Source: Nitrospirota bacterium (GTDB lineage: Bacteria > Nitrospirota_A > Leptospirillia > Leptospirillales > Leptospirillaceae). From it: DNA of 15,352 nt. Under the pieces are notes generated by a model. That model had not been told where the DNA came from and ran no database searches. It saw only the letters and a list, made by a program, of their open reading frames with translations. This document shows positions 5,077 through 12,986 of this stretch, piece by piece (positions within the stretch are counted from its first letter, which is position 1; every line of letters starts with the position of its first letter). Position numbers and translations under genes: made by a program. The DNA lies in NCBI GenBank assembly GCA_021795275.1, contig JAJYPO010000037.1:1-15352 (forward strand), in the 5' to 3' direction.

Positions 5077-7428
5077 GTGAAGGCACCGAAGGCCTCGTAT
5101 TCCAGGCCGGTCTGGAGCACGGCCAAAAAGGACATGGTGGGAGGGTCCCTGGGATCCTCCCGGATCTGGTTCACCGTGGCTCAGGGAATCCTGACCGAAG
5201 TCTACTCGCCCCGGATCGACATTCCCCAGATCCGGGACCTGGGATTTCTCGTGGCGGACGACCGGGGATTCTGGTCGGAGGTTCGGGCCAACGGACGCTA
5301 CGAGCTCACCCTGGCCGGAGACGGGGTCCCGGCCGTCATCATCGTCCACGAGCATGAACGATTCCGTCTGGAGATCCGGATCGTGGCCTCTCCCTCTCGC
5401 GACGCGGTCCTCATCGACTACCGGCTCACGGGAGAGTCGACCCTTCGCCTCTATCCCCTCCTTGCGACCAGGCTTGGCGGCCAGGCGTACGACAATGTGG
5501 CCCTCGTAAGAACCTGGCACGGCCGGAAGGTCATGGCCGCCTTCCAGGGTCCCTTCGCCCTCTCCCTGGCCGGAATACGCTCCGACGGGGAGGATCTTTT
5601 TATCCGGACCTCCTGCGGCGAGGTCGGGGAAAGCGACGGCTGGCAGGACTTTTGGCGGAACGGACGGATGGCCTGGGAGTATGGGGAGGCGGGACCGGGA
5701 GAGGTGGCCCTCATGGGGGAGGCGGGGCCTTCCGGCACACTGGCCCTGGCCTTTGCCCAAAGCTGGGAGGCGGCCTCGACGCTCGCCCTCTCCTCTCTCA
5801 TGGAGGGCTTCGGCCGTCAGTGGGAGGAACAGGTGGAGATGTGGAGACAATGGCAGGCGGGCCTCAGGATTCCTCCCGGCCTCCCAGACTCCCTGGTCCG
5901 GATCTACCGGACATCGGCCATGGTCCTTAAAACCCATGAGGACAGGACCTTTCCCGGGGCCCTGATCGCGAGCCTCTCCATTCCGTGGGGTGAGAGCTCC
6001 GACAGCCGCGGGGGATACCATCTGGTCTGGAGCCGCGACCTGACCGAAAGCGCCGGGGCCTTTCTGGCCATGGGGGACACCGGAACCGTCCACAGGATCC
6101 TCTCCTACCTCATGGCCACGCAGCAGGAAGACGGGCACTGGCTCCAGAACCAGTGGCTCGGCGGAAAACCCTACTGGCAAGGTCTCCAGCTTGACGAGTC
6201 AGCCTTTCCCGTTCTCCTGGCCGCGTCCCTCCTGAACAATGGACCGCTTTCGGCGGAAGGGCTCCGCCAGATGGTTGAGCGGGCGCTCCGCTTCATTATT
6301 CGCGAAGGGCCGGTGACCGGACAGGACCGATGGGAGGAGGACCCGGGCATCAACCTCTTCACCCTGGCCGTCTCGATCGCCGCTTTGGTGGACGGGGCGG
6401 AATTTCTCGACCCTGGAGAGAGGGAGATCGCCTACTGGATCGCCGACACCTGGAATGCCCGGATCGAACGCTGGACCTGGTCCGGACGAACTTCGCTGGC
6501 GGAGAGGCTCAAGATTTCAGGCTACTATCTTCGGGCTGTCCCCGAGGAGATTCTAGAAGACGCGGCGGCCAAGGGGATGCCGCTTCTGATCAAGAACCGG
6601 TGCCATGATCCGGGCCTCCCGGCCTGCGACCAGATCAGTACCGACTTTCTCCAGCTTGTCAGATACGGATTGCGGTCGTTTTCCGACCATCCGGTCCGGG
6701 AGTCCCTGCGGGCGGTCGACGGCCTGCTCCGCTGCGACACGCCGGCCGGACCCGCCTGGTACCGCTACAACGGGGACGGATACGGGGAGCACGCCAACGG
6801 GGATCCCTTCGACGGGACCGGCCGGGGACGGCTCTGGCCCCTGCTCTCGGGAGAGAGGGGCCATGCGGCACTTTCGGCGGGGGAAAGCCCCCTGCCCTAC
6901 CTCCGGTCCATGGCGGAGACGGCGAACCCCGGCGGACTCATCCCGGAGCAGGTCTGGGACACGGTCCCGGTCCCGGAGAGGGATCTCTGGCCGGGACGTC
7001 CGACAGGATCGGCCATGCCCCTTGTCTGGGCCCATGCCGAATTCATCAAGCTTGCAAATAGCCACGAGCGGCAGTATCCCGTCGACCGCCCGAAGAAGAC
7101 CTGGGAGAGGTATGGAGGAGTCCGGCCGACGATCTCCTGGGTCCTCTGGCGCCACCGCCACAAGGTTCGGACCCTCCCGGAGGGCCAGGAGGTCCGTTTC
7201 GTCTTCGAAGGCCGGGCCCTTGTCCACTGGGGGATCGACGGATGGGACAATCCCACGGACACCCCATCCCGCCCCCTGGGGCTGGGATTTTACGGGGCCG
7301 TTCTTCCGGTGATCGGGCTCCGGAAGGGACAATTCCTCCTGTTTACCTTTTTCTGGCCGGAGGACGACCTCTGGGAGGGGACAGACTACCGCGTGGAGGT
7401 CGTCAGCCCGGAGGAGGATGAGGATTAG
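5077..7428 (+). CDS. GH15 family glycoside hydrolase (glucoamylase/glucodextranase-like)
   Basis: A 783-residue retained (no signal peptide) glycosidase of family GH15, expected to release glucose from the non-reducing ends of alpha-glucans such as glycogen or dextrins by inversion. The N-terminal ~260 residues form the beta-sandwich N domain (VYSPRIDIPQIRDLGFLVAD at 42-61). The (alpha/alpha)6 barrel spans about 270-665, with GGYHLVWSRDL (312-322), the general-acid motif QDRWEEDPG (E420), and the catalytic-base motif GLIPEQVWD (E624). A C-terminal beta-rich extension (~670-783) resembles the accessory domain of glucodextranases. Both catalytic glutamates are present, so it should be active. 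The start is GTG 5077, preceded by AAGGAGGAGG. The nearest downstream gene, 128 bases on, encodes a phosphofructokinase and the nearby minus-strand genes include pgi, which supports a glucan-breakdown role. The exact linkage specificity (alpha-1,4 or alpha-1,6) cannot be read from sequence. Confidence 0.92.
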   Translation: MKAPKASYSRPVWSTAKKDMVGGSLGSSRIWFTVAQGILTEVYSPRIDIPQIRDLGFLVADDRGFWSEVRANGRYELTLAGDGVPAVIIVHEHERFRLEIRIVASPSRDAVLIDYRLTGESTLRLYPLLATRLGGQAYDNVALVRTWHGRKVMAAFQGPFALSLAGIRSDGEDLFIRTSCGEVGESDGWQDFWRNGRMAWEYGEAGPGEVALMGEAGPSGTLALAFAQSWEAASTLALSSLMEGFGRQWEEQVEMWRQWQAGLRIPPGLPDSLVRIYRTSAMVLKTHEDRTFPGALIASLSIPWGESSDSRGGYHLVWSRDLTESAGAFLAMGDTGTVHRILSYLMATQQEDGHWLQNQWLGGKPYWQGLQLDESAFPVLLAASLLNNGPLSAEGLRQMVERALRFIIREGPVTGQDRWEEDPGINLFTLAVSIAALVDGAEFLDPGEREIAYWIADTWNARIERWTWSGRTSLAERLKISGYYLRAVPEEILEDAAAKGMPLLIKNRCHDPGLPACDQISTDFLQLVRYGLRSFSDHPVRESLRAVDGLLRCDTPAGPAWYRYNGDGYGEHANGDPFDGTGRGRLWPLLSGERGHAALSAGESPLPYLRSMAETANPGGLIPEQVWDTVPVPERDLWPGRPTGSAMPLVWAHAEFIKLANSHERQYPVDRPKKTWERYGGVRPTISWVLWRHRHKVRTLPEGQEVRFVFEGRALVHWGIDGWDNPTDTPSRPLGLGFYGAVLPVIGLRKGQFLLFTFFWPEDDLWEGTDYRVEVVSPEEDED

Positions 7429-7468
7429 AGAACGTCCGGCTTCATAACGGAAGAGTCTCCGGGAAGCT

Positions 7469-7497
7469 TTCGTCTTCTGGCCCCGCTCCTGTATAGT
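7469..7497 (+). promoter_or_regulatory. candidate promoter for the pfkB-family gene
   Basis: A good -10 (TATAGT, 7492-7497) lies 60 bases before the ATG. The -35 at a 17-base spacing (TTCGTC, 7469-7474) is poor, so the promoter may depend on an activator. The call rests mainly on the -10. Confidence 0.35.
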
Positions 7498-7556
7498 GGG
7501 GCAGGAAGACCTCCGGTTGTGGAGGAGAGCACGACAATGCCGACCCGGGGGAGGAC

Positions 7557-8516
7557 ATGAACACGCCATCCGCACCTTCTCGTCCTATTTCGACCCTGAC
7601 GCTCAATCCCGCCGTCGATGTCTCCTATGAGGTGTCCCGTCTCGTCTCCGGCCAGAAGAGCCATGCCACCGCGACCCGCACCGATCCTGGCGGAAACGGG
7701 ATCAATGTGGGCCGGGCCCTCCGGGTGCTGGGGGTTCCGGCGAGGAACTACTGCATCATGGCCGGCAACGCCGGGATCCTTCTGGAAAGGCTCCTCGAAG
7801 ACCAGATCGGAGCCGTCCTCTGCGAACGGGTGACCGGTGAGACGCGGATCAACGCCACCATCCTCCAGGCCGATCCCCCGGTCCAGTACGAGGTGACGGG
7901 GATCGGTCCCTTCGTTCCCCCGGAGGTCCTGGACAACCTCCTTGGCGACTTCCTGGACCATGTGGGCGGAGGATACGGCGTCCTTTCGGGGTCGGTGCCG
8001 CCGGGGGTTCCCTCCGGAATCTACGGGTCGATGGTCCGTCGCATCCACGACTGTGCCGGACAGGCCATCGTGGATGCCCATGGGGATCTTCTCCGGGAGT
8101 CCCTGGTCCATCGCCCCTTCCTGATCAAGCCCAACCAGTATGAACTCTCCCTGCTTCTGGGCAAGGAGGTCCCAAGGATCGAGGACGTGGCGGAAGAGGC
8201 CAGGATCCTTGTCAGCCAGGGCGTCCGCTACGTCTGCGTCTCTCTGGGGGCCCTGGGCGCCATTCTGTCGGGGACCGAAGGGAGTTTTCTGGCCAAGCCT
8301 CCCCCGGTGATTGTCAAGTGCACGGTCGGTTCAGGGGACTCCATGGTGGCGGGGCTGATCGCGGCCTTTTCCCGGGGGGAATCCCCCGAGGAGGCCCTGC
8401 GCCTTGCGGTGGCCTGTGGAAGCGGAACCTCAGCCCAGCCCGGAACGGCGATCTTTACAGAGTCCCAGCTAGTCGAGCTCCTTCCCAAAACCGAGGTCAT
8501 CCCCCTTGATATCTAG
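7557..8516 (+). CDS. PfkB-family phosphofructokinase (1-phosphofructokinase/Pfk-2 type)
   Basis: A 319-residue ribokinase-fold sugar kinase of the 1-PfkB/Pfk-2/LacC branch. Diagnostic parts are TLNPAVDVSYEV (14-25), the first PfkB signature GGNGINVGRAL (45-55), KPNQYELSLLLG (191-202), and the anion-hole/catalytic segment TVGSGDSMVAGL (256-267) with catalytic base D261. The reaction is ATP-dependent phosphorylation of fructose 6-phosphate or fructose 1-phosphate to fructose 1,6-bisphosphate. Tagatose 6-phosphate kinase is a possible alternative. The nearby pgi and GH15 glycosidase favour fructose 6-phosphate and a glycolytic role, and no PTS fructose genes are visible. The ATG follows GGGGGAGG very closely, so spacing is short. 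The gene ends at a TAG that overlaps a 14-base motif repeated after another gene end at 11265. Confidence 0.9.
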   Translation: MNTPSAPSRPISTLTLNPAVDVSYEVSRLVSGQKSHATATRTDPGGNGINVGRALRVLGVPARNYCIMAGNAGILLERLLEDQIGAVLCERVTGETRINATILQADPPVQYEVTGIGPFVPPEVLDNLLGDFLDHVGGGYGVLSGSVPPGVPSGIYGSMVRRIHDCAGQAIVDAHGDLLRESLVHRPFLIKPNQYELSLLLGKEVPRIEDVAEEARILVSQGVRYVCVSLGALGAILSGTEGSFLAKPPPVIVKCTVGSGDSMVAGLIAAFSRGESPEEALRLAVACGSGTSAQPGTAIFTESQLVELLPKTEVIPLDI

Positions 8517-8529
8517 ACTCTCTTCTTTG
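8516..8529. repeat. 14-base motif at a gene end, copy 1
   Basis: gactctcttctttg begins at the last base of the pfkB-family stop codon and is repeated exactly at 11265-11278, four bases after the stop of the EAL-HDOD gene. No hairpin accompanies it here. It may be a 3'-end processing or pausing signal, or chance. Confidence 0.5.
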
Positions 8530-8642
8530 CCCCTTCCTCCCCCGGAGTGGGATCCCCCCCGGAACGACGACCGGGTCGGCAGGGACGGGAGAGGTGTGCA
8601 ATAATGAGTCCGGGCTCCGGAGTCCGGATGAGGCCCTGCTTC

Positions 8643-8675
8643 CCGGTCACCGGAACGGACTTTCGGGAATTCCCG
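8643..8675. promoter_or_regulatory. paired palindromes ahead of the signalling operon
   Basis: ccggtcaccgg (8643-8653) and cgggaattcccg (8664-8675) are both perfect palindromes. Their centres are about 21.5 bases apart, close to two helical turns, and they end 24 bases before the ATG at 8700. Just upstream, gagtccgg is repeated at 8606-8613 and 8620-8627. This looks like a two-site operator, though the binding protein is unknown. Confidence 0.4.
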
Positions 8676-8699
8676 CGATCACCAAAAGAGGTACAACCG

Positions 8700-9026
8700 A
8701 TGAAACAGACCCTTGTCCGGCTCCTCTCCCTCTCTCCGGGGTCGCTGATTGTCGCGGATGTAGTCGACCCTCTGGGACGACTTCTCGTGAGGGCCCCCGT
8801 CACGCTCGACGAACATCTCAAGAATCTCCTCCTGGCCCGGGGTGTGCAGGAGGTCTTCATCGAGGACCGGAGAACCCTGGACCGGGTCGAATCGGACGAG
8901 GCGATCCGGGGTGAACTTCTGTCTCTCGACAAGAGGCTGTCCCGCTTCCAGGCCGAAGGACCCGAACTTGGGCTCAAGACCACCATCAGGGAGGTGGTCG
9001 AGAGGTTTTACCTGGAGAAAGGATAG
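8700..9026 (+). CDS. small protein resembling the N-terminal domain of HD-GYP proteins
   Basis: A 108-residue cytoplasmic protein. LSPGSLIVADVVDPLGRLLVRAPVTLDEHLKNLLLARGVQEVFIED follows the pattern of the small beta-rich domain that precedes HD-GYP phosphodiesterase domains (roughly: pGm-ladDV-d-GrlLl-pGt-Lte--i--L---Gi--v-v), but here it stands alone. The C-terminal half is charged and helical and ends in TIREVVERFYLEKG. It has no catalytic motif. I take ATG 8700 because AAGAGG lies 8 bases before it and homology starts there; the frame remains open upstream to 8547 with a low-quality extension. Its stop is 58 bases before the HDOD gene, so an operon is likely. It may act as an adaptor for the HDOD proteins; this is inference. 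No named family is certain. Confidence 0.7.
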   Translation: MKQTLVRLLSLSPGSLIVADVVDPLGRLLVRAPVTLDEHLKNLLLARGVQEVFIEDRRTLDRVESDEAIRGELLSLDKRLSRFQAEGPELGLKTTIREVVERFYLEKG

Positions 9027-9084
9027 GATCCGCCCTTTTGGCAAGCCAGATGGGTCGGGGAGGAAAAAAGGGGGAAATGTCCTC

Positions 9085-9927
9085 GTGGTGACAGACGAAC
9101 ATGACCGGATCTTCGAGGATTTCGAGAGGGAAAACGGGTTTTCGGCGATGCCGGAGGTCGTGAGCGAGGTTCTCTTTGCCCTCCAGTCTTCCCGGACGAC
9201 CATGCACGAAATCGGGGAGATCATCAAACGGGATCCGGGATTTGCGACCCGCCTCATCCAGTATGTCAATTCGGGGGCCTACCTGACGGCAAATCCCGCC
9301 TCGAGCATCGATCAGGCGGTGCGGATCATCGGACTCGGCCCCCTCAAGGGCCTGTGTCTGGGAATCCCGGTCTTTTCAAGGTACAAGCATGTCCTGGGCG
9401 TTCGGGAGATCTGGGCCCACAGCCGGGCCACGGCAATCTGCTGCCAGATCGTCTCGGAAGCCGTCCGGTTTCCCGAGCCCGACACGGCAGAGACGGCGGG
9501 TCTCCTTCACGACATCGGAAAGGTCGTCCTTGCGGTCTCCGCCGGGAATTTTTTCCTCTCCCAGATCCAGATTGCCGATGCCTCCAAGCGGGATCCCGAC
9601 TGGAAACAGGAAAAAGACCTCCTGGGCTTCAACCATTGCTTCATCGGCGGATGGTTTGCCCGAAAGTTCAAGATGCCCCAGTCTCTTGTCGATGCGATCC
9701 TCTGGCACCACGAATACGAGAAGTCGCGCTACGGGCGGGACCTGGCCTGTCTCTGCATGGTGGGAGACCAGATCGCCTCGGCGATCGGACTCACCCATCC
9801 CGACGATGTCTTTGTCGACCCCGGTCTTGTCGGGGCCCTTAAACATCTGGGAATCGATGACGAGCTCTTCCGGAAGATCCTCACGCACTCTCTCGAGCGC
9901 GTCGGCCGGATGGTCGCCTATGACTGA
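9085..9927 (+). CDS. HDOD domain signalling protein
   Basis: A ~280-residue cytoplasmic HDOD protein. The HDOD hallmark is seen in FSAMPEVVSEVLFALQSSRT (19-38), IIKRDPGFATRLIQYVNSGAY (46-66) and SIDQAVRIIGLGPLKGL (74-90). The later HD-superfamily helix AGLLHDIGKVVLA (138-150) retains the His-Asp pair (H142, D143). GFNHCFIGGWFARKFKMP (181-198) and AILWHHEYE (204-212) continue the HD-like ligands. HDOD proteins are signal output modules linked to c-di-GMP, chemotaxis and stress control; most are not known enzymes, but this one keeps more metal-ligand-like residues than a typical HDOD. The start is GTG 9085 or 9088, with purine-rich sequence (AGGAAAAAAGGGGG) upstream. The frame stays open to 8842 through the previous gene, which I do not count. 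It lies 58 bases after the small protein gene and 86 before an EAL-HDOD gene. Confidence 0.87.
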   Translation: MVTDEHDRIFEDFERENGFSAMPEVVSEVLFALQSSRTTMHEIGEIIKRDPGFATRLIQYVNSGAYLTANPASSIDQAVRIIGLGPLKGLCLGIPVFSRYKHVLGVREIWAHSRATAICCQIVSEAVRFPEPDTAETAGLLHDIGKVVLAVSAGNFFLSQIQIADASKRDPDWKQEKDLLGFNHCFIGGWFARKFKMPQSLVDAILWHHEYEKSRYGRDLACLCMVGDQIASAIGLTHPDDVFVDPGLVGALKHLGIDDELFRKILTHSLERVGRMVAYD

Positions 9928-10013
9928 AACAGGAGTGTCTGTGTCCCTTGAGGGGGCGGGCCCAGGTGAGACAGAAACCAACCGCCGGTCAACCACGTGT
10001 TCTGGAGAGACCC

Positions 10014-11261
10014 ATGAGTTCCCCGCGTCTTCCCCATGATCTCCTGATCGGCCGCCAGGCCATCTTCGGCCGGGACGGATCGGTCCAGGGCTATGAACTG
10101 CTCTTTAGGGAGACCCGCAAGAATGAGGCCCATATCTCCGACGACATGCAGGCCACCGCCCGCGTCATCGTGGATACCCTCATGGAGGTGGGGCTTGAAC
10201 AGGTCCTGGGCGGAAAACGGGGTTTTGTCAACATCGGTCTCGACTTTCTGATGGAGGACGCGATTTTTCTGCTTCCCCCGCAGGATCTCGTCCTGGAGAT
10301 CCTCGAGACGGTTCCGGTCAACGACACCACCGTCTCCCGCTGCCGGGAGCTCAGGAGCCGTGGATATACCCTGGCCCTGGACGACTATGTGGGCCACGGC
10401 AAGACCTGGGCGCCACTCCTGGATCTGGTCTCCCTCGTGAAGGTCGACATTCAGGGCGTCTCCGAGGCCGATCTCCTGCCTGTCGTCGGGGGGCTTGAGG
10501 GACGGAAGCTCTCCCTTCTGGCGGAGAAGGTTGAGACTCCCCAGCAGCTTGAGCAGACCATGAGGATGGGGTTCGAATACTTCCAGGGCTTCTTCTTCGC
10601 CCGACCGGTCATTCTGGCCTCGCGGAAGGTCGATCCCCTCAGGCAGGCGGTGACGGGGATCCTGGCCATGGTCCTAAACGACGCCGGAACGGAGGAGATT
10701 GTCAGCGCGGTCCGTCCCCACATCGATCTCTCCGCCTCGCTCATCCGGATTGCCAATGTGGTGGGCAAAAGCCCCTCCCGCGTCATCACCGATCTCAGAC
10801 AGGCAGTTCTGGCCATGGGCCGGGCCCAGATCCGGCGCTGGCTCGAGCTGATCCTCTTCACTTCGGCGATGTCGGACAACCGCTATGCCCGCCCGGTCCT
10901 CCAGATGGCGGTCACCCGGGCCCGGCTGATGGAGCTTCTGGCCGAATCCTGGACAGGCTCCGGAAAGCCCGATCCGGAGGAGGCCTTCCTGACCGGGATG
11001 TTTTCCCTCTCCGGCTCCCTTCTGGGGGTGACGGTGGCCGAGATGCTGGAAGGGCTGCCGCTCCGGGAGGAGGTCCGGCGGGCCCTTCTCGAGGGCACAG
11101 GTTCCCTGGGGCTCCTTCTCTCCTTTGCGGGAAGCGTCGAGCGGTCCGCCTTGTCGCTGGACCGCCTCCTGACCGAAATTCCCGTCCCCGCCGCACGGAT
11201 TGCCGCGGCCCAGACCGAATCCCTTCTCTGGGCCGACGACATTGTCCGGATGTTCTCTTAA
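10014..11261 (+). CDS. EAL-HDOD (YuxH-type) c-di-GMP signalling protein
   Basis: A 415-residue two-domain protein. Residues ~10-205 form an EAL domain: GYELLFRE (26-33) in place of EAL, FVNIG (N73), LEILE (E95), LALDDYVG (D123-D124), VKVD (K143), AEKVET (E171, E174) and FQGFFFARP (Q191). Residues ~210-415 form an HDOD domain. This is the YuxH/CdgJ arrangement. The main metal and catalytic side chains of an EAL phosphodiesterase appear present, but the DDFGTG loop is DDYVGHGKT, which usually means weak or no c-di-GMP hydrolysis; binding is possible. The start ATG 10014 has GGAGAG upstream; the open frame to 9948 is excluded. It ends 30 bases from the convergent kinase gene at 11292. It probably shares an operon with the HDOD gene and acts as a c-di-GMP-responsive output, inferred from family and context. 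Confidence 0.88.
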   Translation: MSSPRLPHDLLIGRQAIFGRDGSVQGYELLFRETRKNEAHISDDMQATARVIVDTLMEVGLEQVLGGKRGFVNIGLDFLMEDAIFLLPPQDLVLEILETVPVNDTTVSRCRELRSRGYTLALDDYVGHGKTWAPLLDLVSLVKVDIQGVSEADLLPVVGGLEGRKLSLLAEKVETPQQLEQTMRMGFEYFQGFFFARPVILASRKVDPLRQAVTGILAMVLNDAGTEEIVSAVRPHIDLSASLIRIANVVGKSPSRVITDLRQAVLAMGRAQIRRWLELILFTSAMSDNRYARPVLQMAVTRARLMELLAESWTGSGKPDPEEAFLTGMFSLSGSLLGVTVAEMLEGLPLREEVRRALLEGTGSLGLLLSFAGSVERSALSLDRLLTEIPVPAARIAAAQTESLLWADDIVRMFS

Positions 11262-11264
11262 CTC

Positions 11265-11278
11265 GACTCTCTTCTTTG
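11265..11278. repeat. 14-base motif at a gene end, copy 2
   Basis: Exact second copy of gactctcttctttg (first copy at 8516), placed four bases after the stop of the EAL-HDOD gene and inside the 30-base gap to the convergent kinase gene. No terminator hairpin is visible in that gap. Confidence 0.5.
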
Positions 11279-11291
11279 TTCCCGGATTTTC

Positions 11292-12962
11292 CTAGAAGCG
11301 CCGCGATCTGAGTATGACGATCGCCAGGAAGAAGCCCAGGATCCCGGCCCCCGAAAACCCGATGAGGCCCAGCGTCTTGAAGGAGGAATGGGAGGAGAGG
11401 GAGGCGGAAAAAATCAGGGCCGATCCGATGACGAGAGAGGAGACGAGGATCGAAAGGGAGAGAAGGTTCCCGGTGCGGTCGATCTCCCGGATCAGGTCGT
11501 CGAGGTGGCGAAGCGAGAAGTCGATCCGGAACTTTCCCGCTCCCGCTGTGTCGACCAGACGCTCCAGCCGTTCCGGGAGCCCTGACAGGATCCGCAGAAG
11601 CGTCCGGGAGGAGATCTTCAGGTTCCGGAAGATTTCCGAGAGGCCGAAGTTTTTGAGGAACTGGGAGACGATGAAGGGCCGGGCCTCCTCGAGCATGTTG
11701 AAGGAGGGGTCCAGCTGGCGGCCGATCCCCTCCATGATGACGAGGGCCCGGAGAAGGAGGACCAGTTCGGTCGGAAGCTTGAGGGCATGCTCCCGGGAGA
11801 TGGAAAAGAGCTCGGAGGCCAGAAGATCGATCCGGATTTCCGAGAGGGGCTGGTTCACGAAATCCTCGAGGAAGCGGGAGAGCTCCGATTCGAGACCGAG
11901 GGTGTCGCAGTCTTCGGGGATGGCCTCCATCCGGCGAAGGAGACCGACGACGCGAGTCGTGTCGTTGTCCGACAGGGCGACCAGGAGATCCCCCAGGAGG
12001 GTTCGCCAGGTTTTCGAGAGGGTGCCGAACATGCCGAAATCGAGAATGCCGATGCGGGATCCGGGCAGGACCAGGATGTTGCCCGGATGGGGATCTCCCT
12101 GGAAGAATCCGAAGACGAAGACCTGCTTCAGGATGGAACGGGCCCCGACCCGCGCGATGATTTCGGGCGTCGTGCCCATCTCGGGGTAGCGGTCGGTCTG
12201 GTCGATCTTGATTCCGTCAAGGAACTCGAGGACCAGCACCCGGTCCGTCGAGTAGTCCGGAAAAAAACGGGGAATGACGATCTCCGGATCCTGGGCGAAG
12301 TGGCGGGCGGCTCGCTCGATGTTCTTTCCCTCATGGGTAAAGTCGAGTTCGAGCCGGAGGATCCGGGAAAACTCCTTCACCACCTCGCGGGGGTGGTAGC
12401 GCCGGGATTTTTCCAGGTTGTCCTCAAGGAGGCCCGAAAGGACGCCCAGAATGGAGAGATCGGCCTCGACCTTCGGAAGGATTCCCGGGCGCCTGACCTT
12501 GACCGCCACCTCCGTTCCGTCCGGCAGCATTCCGCGGTGGACCTGGGCGATGGTGGCCTGCCCCAGGGGGGAGGGATCGAGCCGGAGCAGACGTTCCCGG
12601 GCAGGACATCCCCAGGCCTCTTCGAGGAGGCCCTCGATCTGGTCGAAGGGCAGGGGGGTGACCCGGTCCTGGAGGCGCGCGAGCTCGGCGATGTAGTCCG
12701 GCGGGAGAAGGTCGGGCCGGGCGGAGAGAATCTGGCCCAGCTTGGAAAACGTTGGCCCCAGCTCTTCGAGCGCCTTTCTCAAGCGGACCGGGCGGGGCTC
12801 GGAGACCTGGGGTTTGCGGAAAAGAAGCCGGTCCCCTGCCGCCTTGAGGGGATTGAGCTTGAGAAATCCGATCATGTCCTCGAAGCCGTATTTCACGAGG
12901 ATATGAACGATCTCCCGGAGCCTTGAAAGCTCGGAGAGGGGCAGAAGCCTGATGACCGACAA
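11292..12962 (-). CDS. AarF/UbiB/ABC1-family atypical kinase
   Basis: A 556-residue protein of the AarF/UbiB family, membrane-anchored by two C-terminal helices (~500-522 and ~530-550). The ABC1-specific KxGQ motif is KLGQ (74-77) in TFSKLGQILSARPDLLP. The Ala-rich loop is atypical, PLGQATIAQVH (132-142). The kinase-like core has VAVKV with K155, the catalytic-loop QGDPHPGN (D290, N295) and the Mg-binding LDFG (D308). Members support ubiquinone or other isoprenoid quinone biosynthesis or lipid homeostasis as ATPases or atypical kinases, so it need not be a UbiB orthologue. The start is TTG 12962 with GGGAGA upstream. It lies 24 bases after the SagB-like gene, likely in one operon and transcribed from the promoter upstream of that gene. 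The quinone role is inferred. Confidence 0.9.
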   Translation of the reverse strand: MSVIRLLPLSELSRLREIVHILVKYGFEDMIGFLKLNPLKAAGDRLLFRKPQVSEPRPVRLRKALEELGPTFSKLGQILSARPDLLPPDYIAELARLQDRVTPLPFDQIEGLLEEAWGCPARERLLRLDPSPLGQATIAQVHRGMLPDGTEVAVKVRRPGILPKVEADLSILGVLSGLLEDNLEKSRRYHPREVVKEFSRILRLELDFTHEGKNIERAARHFAQDPEIVIPRFFPDYSTDRVLVLEFLDGIKIDQTDRYPEMGTTPEIIARVGARSILKQVFVFGFFQGDPHPGNILVLPGSRIGILDFGMFGTLSKTWRTLLGDLLVALSDNDTTRVVGLLRRMEAIPEDCDTLGLESELSRFLEDFVNQPLSEIRIDLLASELFSISREHALKLPTELVLLLRALVIMEGIGRQLDPSFNMLEEARPFIVSQFLKNFGLSEIFRNLKISSRTLLRILSGLPERLERLVDTAGAGKFRIDFSLRHLDDLIREIDRTGNLLSLSILVSSLVIGSALIFSASLSSHSSFKTLGLIGFSGAGILGFFLAIVILRSRRF

Positions 12963-12986
12963 GGGATCTCCCTTACAAGAGGGTCG

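Noticed and set aside
4615..6180. 521-residue minus-strand frame
   Set aside because: Antisense to the GH15 gene and the tnpA remnant, with no recognisable motifs.
6553..7575. 340-residue minus-strand frame
   Set aside because: Antisense shadow of the GH15 gene.
7425..8111. 228-residue minus-strand frame
   Set aside because: Antisense shadow of the pfkB-family gene.
11787..12926. 379-residue plus-strand frame
   Set aside because: Antisense shadow of the AarF/UbiB gene; its composition (Asp/Glu/Gly-rich) is that of a mirrored GC-rich gene.
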